From positions 62,001 through 126,000 of the forward strand of contig JAHQVJ010000013.1 of the NCBI GenBank assembly GCA_019634415.1: 64,000 bases of DNA, read 5' to 3'. Positions 33,628-42,520 of this stretch are shown here, piece after piece. This stretch comes from Myxococcales bacterium. Lineage in GTDB: Bacteria > Myxococcota_A > UBA796 > GCA-2862545. Numbering within the stretch: the stretch's first letter is position 1; the number at the start of each line of letters is the position of its first letter. Both the position numbers and the translations under genes were made by a program. The notes under the pieces are model-generated. The model ran no database searches. It was not told where the DNA came from and was given only the letters and a program-made list of their open reading frames with translations.

Positions 33628-36600
33628 TCAGTTGTCCGAGCGAGGGCGCTGGCGGATGATCGCCGTGGGGATGTCGTCGATGTCCACGGTGGTGAGCGGG
33701 GGATCGGCTCGAGCCGTCTCTGCGTCCGCCACGTCCTCGTCGTAGGGCTCCTGCGAGAAGGTGGAGGTGGGGGTGGGGGCCTCGTCGTGGAAGCGAGCGG
33801 AGCGCACCTGCTTGAGCAGGGTCAGCACCTCGTTCGACGACTGTGGACCTCGTCCTTGGGTCGCCGCGTCCAGGGCCTTCGCTGCACGGACGATCCGGCG
33901 CTCCAGCTGCTCGATGTCGTGCTTCGACACGTCGCCGTACCCGCTGCGCAGCTGGGCGGCGGCGTCGCTCGCGGCATTGGCCGACTCGATGGCCCGGCGG
34001 GCGTGCCAGGCCAGATCTTCGGCGGGATCGGCGCTCAGCACCTCGCTCGCTCGCGCCACCATGGCCCGAGAGGCGGCGCCAGCGACCTCGAGCGCCCGCA
34101 CCAGGTCGTCGTCGAGCTTGCGCTCCCGATGGGTCACCGCCCCGCGCACCGTCATGAGCACGTCCTGCGACCGGCGCAGGGCGTTGCGGATGGTGGCCAT
34201 GGCCGCGTCGACGCCTGCCACGTCACCGATCTCGGCGGCGCCGCGCGCAGCGGTGGCAGCCGCCTGGGCCTCCGTCTTCGCGGTCTGCGCCTCCTGCAGC
34301 TGCTCGGGGGTGGCCGCCAGCGTGCTCGTCTCGCGGTTGGCCGACTCCAGCCGCTGCAGCAGCTCCGCCAGCGGCTCCAGGCGACCCTGCGCCGTGTCGC
34401 GCATGGACTGACGCCACTCGGCGATCGCGGTGGTCAGCGCGTCGCGTGCCGCCAGGGCGCGCGCCGCGGCCTTCGCGGCCCGCTCCGCGTGCTCGGTGGC
34501 CTCCTCCACCGACGTCGCCCGCTCTGCGGCCGCCACCGCCTCGTGCACCTCGGTGGACAGCGACCACACCTCGTCGGTCATGGCCACGCAGTCGGGGGGC
34601 GCGCCATCGGGCAGCTCCAGCGGAGCGGCGTCGGCCACGAGCTGGTGGGCGCGGGTGGCGGTGGCCTTGGCGCGTGCGAGCTGCAGCGACGTCTGAGCGC
34701 GCTTCGCCTGGTCCTCCGCTACGTCGGCTGCGGCCTCCGCCGCGTCCGGATCCAGGGTGCCCTCGGCGTGCAGCGCGGCCTCGTCGGCGGCTTCGCTGTG
34801 CTCCCGCACGGTGGGGTGGTCGAGGTGCTCGAGGGCCGCCCGTGCACGCTCGGCGGCGGCCTGGGCGCGCAGTCGCGCGTGGCGACACCGCTCCACCGCC
34901 TCGGTGGCGGCCTTCTCGGCGGCCACGGCGGCGGCTTCCACCCGGATGGCGGTGGTCTCGATCTCCGCCAGCGACGCGCTGTCGGCGACCTCCTTGGCGG
35001 CTGCCACGGCGATGTCGATCTGAGCGTCCACCTCGCTGCCCTGGGCCACGTTCAGCGCGGCACGGGCGCGCTTCAGGGCGCTGCGCACCCGCTCGTGGCC
35101 AGCCTCCACGGCACCCCGGTGGTCGGCCACCGCCTGCTCCGCCTCCCGCGCGGCAGCTTCCGCCCGATCCGCTGCGGCGTTGGCCACCACCGGATCGCCT
35201 GCGGTCTCGGCCTCCGCCGCAGCAGCCTTGGCGGCAGCGACCACGTTGCGGATCCGGGGCAGATCGCAGTCCACGAGCGCAGCCTCGGCTTGAGCCACCC
35301 CCCGCTGGGCGCGACGACGTGCGGCTGCGCGCGCCTCGGCCGCCTCCTCGGCGGCGGCGCGGGCCTGCTTGGCGGCGGCGACGGCCTGGTTCGCCTGCAG
35401 CTCCGCCGCCTCGGGCTCCACCGCCTCGCTGGCGCGGGCAGCCGCCTGGCGCGCCTGCTCCACGAGCTCCCGCACCTCGGCACTCCCCGTGATGCGCAGG
35501 GCGTCCTCGGCGCGCCTCACGGAGTCCAGGGCCAGCGACCGCATCCGATCCACACGCTCCTTGCGCCCTCGCAGCGCGGCCTCGGCGTTGTCCGCCGCTT
35601 GCTCGGCGCGGGCGGCGCCGCGCTCCGCCGTGGGCAGATCCTCGGTGTTCACGGCCTGGCGCACGCCGGCGCGCGCGTCCTTGAGGCAGGCGCGAATCGA
35701 CTCGAGATCGGCCTCCCACAGCGCCTTCTCGGTGCGCTTGAGAGCCTCGCGCGCTCGGGTGCGGCACACGTCGAGCTTCGAGACCTGCGCCGCCAGCGCG
35801 TCACGCGCCCGATCCGCCGCGGCCTCGGCCCGCCGGGCGGCCTGGTCGGCCAGCGCCGGATCCGTCGCGGCGATGGCATCGTCGGCAGCGCTGCGGGCCT
35901 CCGCCACGGCCTCGGCCACCGACGGCAAGGGTGGATCCGTCAGGTGCTCCTCGGCCCGATTGCGCGCCACCGCGGCGCGCGCCTGTGCATCCTCCAGCGA
36001 CTTGCGCTGGTTCTCCACGGCCTCCAGCGCGGCCTCCAGGGCGGCCTCCGCCCGTGCGGCAGCCTCCTCGGCATCCGCGGGGGAGCTGGCCTTCAGGGCC
36101 TCGGAGGCGGCGCGCTGTCCGGTGTGGGTGAGGGACTGCAGTGCGGGGCCGGTGGGGCCCGAGCCGTCCATGGAGCCCAGGCGGTTGGCGGCCTGGGTGG
36201 CCCGATGACGCGCCACCTCGATGGCGCCCTCGATGACGGCCTGGGCATCGTCGGCGGCGGCCTCGGCGGCCTCCACCGCCGCGGTGGCCTCGCCGATGGC
36301 GGTGGCGGAGCCCACCCGCTCGGCCGCAGCGCGCGCCGCGGTGGCCTGTGCGCGGACTCGGGGGTTCTCGAGCTGCTCGACGGCCACGTTGGAGCGGTGC
36401 ACGGCGGCGGCGGCGCGCTCTCGAAGGAGGGCGAGCTGCTTGCGGGTGTCGCGCTCCCTCGCGGCGTGGACCGCGGCCAGGGCCTTCTCGGCTTCGTCTG
36501 CGGCGGCCGTCGCTGCGGTGGGGTCGTCTGCGGCCTCCGTCTGCAGGTAGGCGGCGCGCGTCAGCTCCACCGCATTGCGGACGGCCTCGCTCCCCGTGTC

Positions 36601-39600
36601 GCGCAGCACGGCTTCGGCCTGCTCGAGCGCCGCCTGGGCACGCGCGACGGCGTCGTCGTGTGCCGAACGCTGGTTCTGTGCGTGGTGCACGGCGCGATCT
36701 GCGGCTTCCTCGGCGCGCTGGGCCGCCTCCTCGGCGTCGTCGGGGGTCACGCTGGCGGCCGCCTGCAGCGCGGCCTCCTTGGCCGCCTCCACGGCGGCAG
36801 CGACCTCGGGGTGATCGGAGTCTCCGAGGGCCTCGACGGCGCGTGCGGCCGCCAAGCGAGCCTGCTCCTTGGCCTGGCGGCGGCGATCGTGCACGGACTC
36901 GGCCACCTCGTGGGCCGTGCGTGCCGCGGTGCGCGCCTCCTCCAGCGCGGACTGGGCAGCCTCCACGCCCGAGGCGTTCCGCACCAGCTCGACGGCCTTC
37001 GCCACCGTCTCCAGCGCCTCGGCGAGCACGGGGATCGAGGACAGCCCCTCGCCCGAGGGCGGCGCCGCTCCCGGCGAGAGTGCGCCCAGCTGGAGCGCGC
37101 CCGCGAGGATCTCCTCCGCCTGGTGCCGCAAGGCGTCCACCTCGCCCACGTGGAGGTTGGCCGCCTCGCGGGCGGCGTCCGCCTCGCGCACGGCGGCGTC
37201 GGCGGCCTCGATCGTGGCCTGCAGGCCCTCCGCCGTCTCCGCGGCGGCCACGGCGTCGCGGCAGGCCGCCACGCGCGCCCGTACGTCGTTGCTACCTGCC
37301 ATGTCGAGGGCGCGTGAGGCGCGGGCCAGCGCCGCGGAGGCGCGCCCCACCTCGGCGCTGCGCGCGGCGGCTTCGGCCCGCTCGGCAGCCACCACCGCCA
37401 GCGCATGGGAGGTGGCCTTCGAGGCCTCCTGGCAGGCCTCCTCGGCAGCGTCGGCCTGCTGCCGCGAGTCGGGGTGCTCCGACGCGCGCATGCGCGCGTG
37501 CTCGGCGGCACGCACCGCTCGGCTGCGCACCTCGTCGAGTAGGGTGGCGGCGGCCTCGCGCGCCCGCTGCACGGCCTGCTGACTGCGCTCGAGGGCAGCC
37601 TGGGCCTCGCTCAGGTCTGCGGCCACGGCGACGGCCTCGGCGGCCTCCGAGGCGGCATGGACCTCGGCGCGGACCTGCGTCAGGGGGACCGTGGCGAGGA
37701 TCTCGTCGGCCTCGTGGCGGGTGGCCTGTGCGGCCTGCCGCAGCGACTGCAGATCGCCCAGGGTCTGCCGAGCGGCCTCGTGGGCCGCATCGGCGGCCTG
37801 CTGCGCCTCGGAGGTGGCGAGCTTCGCTGCCTCGACGTCGCTGGCCGACTTGGCGGCGGCCGCCGCCGTGTTCGCCTTGCTCACCCAGTCTCGGACTGCG
37901 TCGGTGTCGGCCTCGATCAGGGCCTGCTCGGCTCGGGCGGCGTGCTGCACGGCGCGGTCCTGCAGCTCGTGGAGCTGGACCTCCGACGACGTGCGGACCT
38001 CGATGGCCACGTTGTGGGCTGCGTCCGCCCTCTCCCGAGCGCGGAGCACGGCCACCTCGGCGGCCTCCGGATCCGAGGCCTCGGCTACGAGGGCTGCCGC
38101 ATCGCGGGCGGCCTGCACGGCCTCGACGACCTCGGGGGTGGTGGCGATCTCGAGGGCCTTCTCGGCTCGGACCACCGCACCCCGCGCCTGGGCCATCGAC
38201 GCGCGCAGCGCCTGGGCGCTCGCCTGACTCTCCGCCTCCGCTTCTGCAGCCATCTCCGAGACGGCCGCCTTCAGCGACGCGAGCGCCGCCTCGGCGTCGG
38301 GGCCGCCGCGACGCACGCCGTCGGCCCAGTCCTGCAGCCGCTGTCGCCGTGGATCCGAGGGATCGAGGGAGCCAGCGGCCCGCGCGACGAGCTCGTCGGC
38401 CTCTTGCCCGCTGGCGTCTCGGCTCGAGCGGACCTCCTCCACCAGGCCGAGCACCCGCGCGGCCATCACCTCGGCGGACTTGGCGGCGGCCGTGGCCTGC
38501 TCCGGGCGACGCGCCGACTCGGCGTCGCGCACGGTGGCCTGCAGTGCCTCGATCGCCTGCGTGACGGCGGGATCGTAGACCCCGCGCGCCGCCTCGATCA
38601 CGCCCTCCAGGGCGGCCTTGGCCTGCGCACCGGCCTCGTCACGCTCCTTGGTCAGCCGGGTGGCCGCCTCGTGGGCTGCGTCTGCGGCACGTCGTGCCTC
38701 CTCGGCGTGGCCCTCGGCCTCTGCCGGGGCCCCGGCGGCGGCGAGTGCGGCCTGCCGTGCCGTCTGTGCATGGGTCAGCACCTCGTCGTGGGCCACCTCT
38801 CGGGCGGCCGCTGCCGCACGGTCGGCCTCGGTCTGTGCGCGCAGGACGTGTGCTTCGTCCTCCTGCCGCTTCGCTTGGGCGGCGGAGCGCGCTTCCTCCG
38901 CCACCTCCTGGGCGCTGGCCGCGCGCTGGGCCGCTTCCTCGGCCTGCTCTGGGGTCTCGGCCGTCTGGGCGGCGGCCACCGCGGAGGTGGCAGCCTCGAG
39001 CTGCTCGGTCAGATCCGGGGTGTCGGGCAGATCGGCCACCGCCTGGATGCGAGCCGCCGCCTCCACGGCCTCCCGCACCGCCCGGCCCTGGCGCGCCAGC
39101 GGCTCCAGGGTCTCGGTGAGGATCGTGCGCATCTGCACCAGTGCGGCCTCTTGCTCCGCCGGATCGCGGCCCTCGCTGGCCCGTGTGGCGGCCTCGGTGG
39201 CGGCGTGGGCGGCTTCGGTGGCGGGCTCGCGGTGGCGCTCCACGGCACTCGCCTCGTCGCACAGACGCTGTGCCTCCACCATCCCGAGGCGCCCCTGTGC
39301 GGCGTGGCGCTCGATGGTGTCGGTGTGGTGCTGCAGGGTGAGCTGTGCGGCGCGCTCCAGGGCCTCACGGGCAGTGGAGGCGGAGGCCTTGACCGTCTCG
39401 GAGGCGGCCTGGGCGCGCGCGAGGGCCTCCTTGGCCCGCTCGCCGTCGGGTGCCTTCGCCGCTTGCTCTGCGGCCTCGGTGGCCTCGGTGGCCTTGGCCT
39501 TGGCCTCGGCCACCGCTTGCTGCGCCTCCTCGACCGCCCGATCCACCTCCTCGCTGCCGGGCTCCACGCGCTCCATCGCCCCGCGCACGAATGCATCGAG

Positions 39601-40593
39601 GGAGGTCAGTGCTGCGTCGGCGCGCACCGCCGCCGCCGAGGCCCGTCGGCCCGCCTCGTCCCGCTCCGTGTCCGGGGGGAGGAGGTCCTGCAGCCGGAAT
39701 CCCGAGGGGAGCTCGTCCTCTACGTCGGACAGGTACTCCTGGGCTCGTTGCACCAGGTCGCGCAGGGAGGAGCCCTCGGCCTGACGTGCCGCGGCACGGG
39801 CGCGGGCCACCAGTCCGTCGAGGTGCTGCGCTCGCTGGGACGGATCGCCGCTCAACACGCCCTCGAGCAGGGTGCGCAAGGGCAGGGGAAGCTCCGTCAG
39901 CTCCGCCGACGCCGTGCCCGCCTTGGCCGCGGCGAGCACGTCGGCGCTGCGCCCCAGGTACACCGGTCGTCCGGTGGCGAGCTCCGCCACGATGAGGGCC
40001 AGGCCGAACAGGTCGCTCGTGACGTCCTCGGGATCCGACGTGAGGCGCTCCGGAGGGCAGTAGCGCAGGGAGTCGAGGGAGGGCGGCGTGCTCGCATCGG
40101 CGTGGAACGCCTCGACGTCGAGCATGGGCAGGCCGTAGCCCAACACCACCACGCCCCCGTCGTCGGTGACCGCAAGGCGCAAGGGGCTCAGGGAGCCGTG
40201 GTTGGCCAGTCCGCGTGCCCGCGCTGCCTGGGCTGCGTCGATCAGGGCGCGACTCGCCTGGGCGAACAGCTCCAGCGCAGCCCGTGCCCCCGTGCCGCCT
40301 TCCTCCGCGTAGACCCCCACCAGCTCCCGCACGGTCCGCACGGATCCGGTTCGGTACACCACGATGCTCGGCAACGACGCCACCAAGGGTGCGATCCCGT
40401 CCACCATCGGCAGCTCGAGGAAGTCGCGCATGGTGGCGGCACCCGTCGAGAACAGGTCCGCGTGCCGGAAGTCGTCGTGGTAGACCACCGCGACGAACGT
40501 GTCGCCGTCGTGCTCGAGTTCCACCAGGTCGGAGATGACTCCCCGCACCCGCCGCCGCGTGGGCGTCATCTGCTCGAATCGGGCCGTGTTCAC
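33628..40593 (-). CDS. giant protein: degenerate kinase-like head followed by ~1900-residue Ala/Glu-rich coiled coil
   Basis: 2321 residues, start GTG 40593 (GAGGGG 8 nt upstream). The head (about residues 1-240) has protein-kinase C-lobe features but no catalysis: 'ANHGSLSPLRLAV' stands where HRDLKPxN is expected (132-137), 'VLGYG' replaces DFG (151-154), and the 'RYCPPERLTS...DVTSDLFGLALIVAELATGRPVY' substrate-lobe pattern is kept. From about 290 to 2230 the protein is almost entirely Ala/Glu/Arg-rich helical repeats of roughly 75-80 residues ('RAxxALxxxxxxxVRxxVxxAxxAAxxA...DPxxAExAAxRAExAAxxA'), predicted to form a very long coiled coil. The acidic tail ends 'DIDDIPTAIIRQRPRSDN'. There is no signal peptide or membrane segment. 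A cytoskeletal, scaffold or signalling-spacer role is inferred. Confidence 0.85.
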   Translation of the reverse strand: MNTARFEQMTPTRRRVRGVISDLVELEHDGDTFVAVVYHDDFRHADLFSTGAATMRDFLELPMVDGIAPLVASLPSIVVYRTGSVRTVRELVGVYAEEGGTGARAALELFAQASRALIDAAQAARARGLANHGSLSPLRLAVTDDGGVVVLGYGLPMLDVEAFHADASTPPSLDSLRYCPPERLTSDPEDVTSDLFGLALIVAELATGRPVYLGRSADVLAAAKAGTASAELTELPLPLRTLLEGVLSGDPSQRAQHLDGLVARARAAARQAEGSSLRDLVQRAQEYLSDVEDELPSGFRLQDLLPPDTERDEAGRRASAAAVRADAALTSLDAFVRGAMERVEPGSEEVDRAVEEAQQAVAEAKAKATEATEAAEQAAKAPDGERAKEALARAQAASETVKASASTAREALERAAQLTLQHHTDTIERHAAQGRLGMVEAQRLCDEASAVERHREPATEAAHAATEAATRASEGRDPAEQEAALVQMRTILTETLEPLARQGRAVREAVEAAARIQAVADLPDTPDLTEQLEAATSAVAAAQTAETPEQAEEAAQRAASAQEVAEEARSAAQAKRQEDEAHVLRAQTEADRAAAAAREVAHDEVLTHAQTARQAALAAAGAPAEAEGHAEEARRAADAAHEAATRLTKERDEAGAQAKAALEGVIEAARGVYDPAVTQAIEALQATVRDAESARRPEQATAAAKSAEVMAARVLGLVEEVRSSRDASGQEADELVARAAGSLDPSDPRRQRLQDWADGVRRGGPDAEAALASLKAAVSEMAAEAEAESQASAQALRASMAQARGAVVRAEKALEIATTPEVVEAVQAARDAAALVAEASDPEAAEVAVLRARERADAAHNVAIEVRTSSEVQLHELQDRAVQHAARAEQALIEADTDAVRDWVSKANTAAAAAKSASDVEAAKLATSEAQQAADAAHEAARQTLGDLQSLRQAAQATRHEADEILATVPLTQVRAEVHAASEAAEAVAVAADLSEAQAALERSQQAVQRAREAAATLLDEVRSRAVRAAEHARMRASEHPDSRQQADAAEEACQEASKATSHALAVVAAERAEAAARSAEVGRASAALARASRALDMAGSNDVRARVAACRDAVAAAETAEGLQATIEAADAAVREADAAREAANLHVGEVDALRHQAEEILAGALQLGALSPGAAPPSGEGLSSIPVLAEALETVAKAVELVRNASGVEAAQSALEEARTAARTAHEVAESVHDRRRQAKEQARLAAARAVEALGDSDHPEVAAAVEAAKEAALQAAASVTPDDAEEAAQRAEEAADRAVHHAQNQRSAHDDAVARAQAALEQAEAVLRDTGSEAVRNAVELTRAAYLQTEAADDPTAATAAADEAEKALAAVHAARERDTRKQLALLRERAAAAVHRSNVAVEQLENPRVRAQATAARAAAERVGSATAIGEATAAVEAAEAAADDAQAVIEGAIEVARHRATQAANRLGSMDGSGPTGPALQSLTHTGQRAASEALKASSPADAEEAAARAEAALEAALEAVENQRKSLEDAQARAAVARNRAEEHLTDPPLPSVAEAVAEARSAADDAIAATDPALADQAARRAEAAADRARDALAAQVSKLDVCRTRAREALKRTEKALWEADLESIRACLKDARAGVRQAVNTEDLPTAERGAARAEQAADNAEAALRGRKERVDRMRSLALDSVRRAEDALRITGSAEVRELVEQARQAAARASEAVEPEAAELQANQAVAAAKQARAAAEEAAEARAAARRRAQRGVAQAEAALVDCDLPRIRNVVAAAKAAAAEAETAGDPVVANAAADRAEAAAREAEQAVADHRGAVEAGHERVRSALKRARAALNVAQGSEVDAQIDIAVAAAKEVADSASLAEIETTAIRVEAAAVAAEKAATEAVERCRHARLRAQAAAERARAALEHLDHPTVREHSEAADEAALHAEGTLDPDAAEAAADVAEDQAKRAQTSLQLARAKATATRAHQLVADAAPLELPDGAPPDCVAMTDEVWSLSTEVHEAVAAAERATSVEEATEHAERAAKAAARALAARDALTTAIAEWRQSMRDTAQGRLEPLAELLQRLESANRETSTLAATPEQLQEAQTAKTEAQAAATAARGAAEIGDVAGVDAAMATIRNALRRSQDVLMTVRGAVTHRERKLDDDLVRALEVAGAASRAMVARASEVLSADPAEDLAWHARRAIESANAASDAAAQLRSGYGDVSKHDIEQLERRIVRAAKALDAATQGRGPQSSNEVLTLLKQVRSARFHDEAPTPTSTFSQEPYDEDVADAETARADPPLTTVDIDDIPTAIIRQRPRSDN
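33850..39720 (-). repeat. coding repeat array of ~75-80-codon coiled-coil units
   Basis: Within the giant gene, diverged units recur about 24 times by rough estimate, each with a kinked 'xxVRxxVxxA' helix, a 'DPxxAExAAxRAE' segment and an Arg/Gln-rich junction. Example junction motifs are 'AEDALRITGSAEVREL', 'AALVDCDLPRIRNVV', 'AALEHLDHPTVREHS' and 'AVEQLENPRVRAQ'. Units are not near-identical at DNA level, so this is an old, selected protein repeat rather than recent tandem duplication. The strong GC-rich codon bias creates long antisense ORFs across the array. Confidence 0.6.
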
Positions 40594-40632
40594 GCCTATG
40601 TCCCCTCGGTGTCGTCCACCTGTCTGCCCACC

Positions 40633-41499
40633 TTACTCCGGCTGCAGTTGGTCCACGTGCTCCATCAGCTTGTCGACGACCTCCGTAGCACCGAGGCGCG
40701 CTGCGAGGGGCCGAAGTTCGGGGCGAGGGCCCGTCCATCGCAGTGCGTCGATCTCGATCCGGAGCGCGAGGTCGGTGCGCAGGGTGGCCAGGTCTCGAAC
40801 CACCAGAGCCTCGGCGCGCCGCGCCTCGAGGGCCTCCGACAAGCGCGCGGCACCCCGCACGCGCGCCGTCCATTGGGTGGGATCGGAGGGGATGTTCTCG
40901 ATGCGCGGGTAGGTCGACAGCACGGCCGCCGCCGACTTGTCACCCCAGCCAGGCACGCCGGGCAGTCCGTCGGAGGGATCCCCTACGAGACCGGTGCGGT
41001 CCGGGATCTGCTCCGGTCGCACGCCGAAACGCTCCAGCAGCGCCGGCTCGTCGGTGATGCGGTCGCGGGTGCGATCCCGGAGCACCACGGACTGGCCGCG
41101 GATGCACTGCAGCAGGTCCTTGTCGGTGGTGCACAGGACCACCTGGTCCACCTGATCCGCGAGCAGGCGGGCGCCGGTGGCGAGGAGATCGTCGGCCTGG
41201 TTGCGGACCGCGGGCCACACCGTGAACCCCACCGCTCGCACGACCTCGAGGGCGAGGGCGCCTTGGCTACGCAGCAGCGCGTCGTCGCCGGTGTCGGCGC
41301 GTCGAGGTGGCGCCATGCGGTCGAAGGCCACCGCCACGTGGGTGGCGCCCTCCTTGCGGAGCAGACGGCTCGCGGTCCACAGCAGCGCGCGGGCAGCGCC
41401 GATCTGCCGTCCTTGCTCGTCGGTCGCGCGCGGTGCGCCGTGGAAGCAGCGAAACAGCTCCAGGGTGCCGTCCACCAGGTGCACCTGGCTCCGCGTCAC
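40633..41499 (-). CDS. stand-alone 5'-3' exonuclease (PolA N-terminal / FEN type)
   Basis: 288 residues, the length of the 5'-nuclease domain of DNA polymerase I without the polymerase. It begins 'VHLVDGTLELFRCFHG' (first metal Asp) and continues with 'HVAVAFDRMAPPRRADTGDDALLRSQ' (FDxxxxxxR..), 'NQADDLLATGARLLA' (metal-binding D-D), 'VVLCTTDKDLLQCI' (TxDKDxxQL) and 'GLVGDPSDGLPGVPGWGDKSAAAVL' (helix-hairpin-helix with GDxSDxxPGxxGxGxKTA). All metal ligands appear present. It probably trims flaps or primers in DNA repair/replication. The GTG 41499 start overlaps the DUF547 stop (GTGA), and the giant gene follows after 39 bp. Confidence 0.9.
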   Translation of the reverse strand: MTRSQVHLVDGTLELFRCFHGAPRATDEQGRQIGAARALLWTASRLLRKEGATHVAVAFDRMAPPRRADTGDDALLRSQGALALEVVRAVGFTVWPAVRNQADDLLATGARLLADQVDQVVLCTTDKDLLQCIRGQSVVLRDRTRDRITDEPALLERFGVRPEQIPDRTGLVGDPSDGLPGVPGWGDKSAAAVLSTYPRIENIPSDPTQWTARVRGAARLSEALEARRAEALVVRDLATLRTDLALRIEIDALRWTGPRPELRPLAARLGATEVVDKLMEHVDQLQPE

Positions 41500-42296
41500 T
41501 GCTCGTCGACGGAGGCGTGGTTCAGGGACCAGTCGTAGTCACCGAAGCGGTGTTTGCAGCCCTCTACGGCCGCCTGCTCCAGGCGCTTGCGCTTCTTGCC
41601 CCGTGCGAACTGCGAGGTGAGCGTGCACAGGTCCAGCCCCGCCGACAAGAACTGGAAGTCGCCTGCGAACCAGTCGAAGATCGGGCTGAAGACCACCACG
41701 TCGTCCTCGAAGTGCACGCCGCGCTCGTTGTCCATCACCCACCGCGCCATCTGCTGGTCGAGCTGAAGGCGCAGCAGGTCGCCGCGGGCCTTGTACAGCT
41801 CGTTGCGCATGGGCGGACAGGACCTCGAGGCGCAGTTCAGGGCAGCGTGGTCGCGGTAGTCCAGCTCGCGCTGGCGCACCCGCTCGTGCTCGATCTCCGA
41901 CAGCGACAGCCAGTCGTGGCCCAGCTTGAACTGCGTCTCCAGGAAGAAGGCGGCGCCATCCATGGGGATCAGGCGGCGAGGCTCCTGCACCGATGCCGGC
42001 CGGTCGCGCTCCAGCACCTGGTAGAGCACGAGCGCGTTGTAGGCGTTGAGGTAGCGGGCGTGCCAGTCGCGGGTGAGCTTGCCCTCCCAGTTGATCGGGT
42101 CCGCGAGCCACGCCACGTAGGCGTCGAGGGTGTCGCGACGTTGCTCGAGCCGGTCGTAGTCGACGTAGCCCTTCGCCGTCACCACCTCGCGCAGGGTTGC
42201 GCCCCAGTCCTCCTGGGCCGTCTCGTCCGGCACCACGTCCGGGGGACCCATGGACTGTCGGCAGCCGATGAGCGTGAGGAGCAGCCAGGCGGTCAC
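41496..42296 (-). CDS. DUF547-domain lipoprotein
   Basis: 266 residues from GTG 42296, which overlaps the small upstream ORF stop as GTGA and yields a lipoprotein signal ([10 protein letters not shown]). The DUF547 domain is recognisable: '[43 protein letters not shown]', '[20 protein letters not shown]' (Cys-containing active-like site), and '[12 protein letters not shown]'. DUF547 proteins have a papain/transglutaminase-like fold of unknown activity. The upstream portion of the listed ORF is the small TM ORF in another frame. It is second of a minus-strand run leading to the exonuclease and the giant protein. Confidence 0.85.
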   Translation of the reverse strand: MTAWLLLTLIGCRQSMGPPDVVPDETAQEDWGATLREVVTAKGYVDYDRLEQRRDTLDAYVAWLADPINWEGKLTRDWHARYLNAYNALVLYQVLERDRPASVQEPRRLIPMDGAAFFLETQFKLGHDWLSLSEIEHERVRQRELDYRDHAALNCASRSCPPMRNELYKARGDLLRLQLDQQMARWVMDNERGVHFEDDVVVFSPIFDWFAGDFQFLSAGLDLCTLTSQFARGKKRKRLEQAAVEGCKHRFGDYDWSLNHASVDEQ

Positions 42297-42436
42297 GGGG
42301 TCGCCTTCCCCTCGGCGGGGGTGTCGACCGTGAGGGGACGGATGGCCTGGCCGAAGTTGCCTTCGTACAGCCACCAGGTGGACGCCGCGGCGGTGAGCCC
42401 CGCCACCACCACAAAGGTCATGAGCCGTCTTCGCAT
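42293..42436 (-). CDS. small single-span membrane peptide (47 residues)
   Basis: This is too short for the ORF track. ATG 42436 opens [19 protein letters not shown]..., a positively charged N-terminus and one hydrophobic helix, then about 25 polar residues ending EGKATP. Its TGA overlaps the DUF547 GTG by 4 bp (GTGA), the junction type used throughout this genome, which supports it as real. It is likely an inner-membrane anchor protein with a short periplasmic tail, or a leader for the lipoprotein. The function is unknown. The promoter for this run should lie within the ~85 bp shared with the divergent icmF gene. Confidence 0.55.
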   Translation of the reverse strand: MRRRLMTFVVVAGLTAAASTWWLYEGNFGQAIRPLTVDTPAEGKATP

Positions 42437-42520
42437 GGGCGGATCGTACCACTCGGGCCCCGATCCGGCCCGCCGGAGATCTCGCCCTCGTCAGTGTTAG
42501 GGAGGGCGCCTGGAGTGCCC

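Noticed and set aside
33850-39720. The repeat array as a recent DNA tandem repeat or CRISPR
   Set aside because: Units are similar only at protein level and lie within one open frame; no near-identical direct repeats with unique spacers are visible.
33511-41538. Plus-strand ORFs of 1268 and 1293 aa opposite the giant coiled-coil gene
   Set aside because: They mirror the Ala/Glu-rich minus-strand codons, giving Gly/His/Leu/Arg low-complexity sequence; no ribosome sites or domains. The minus-strand frame has the kinase-like head and heptad pattern.
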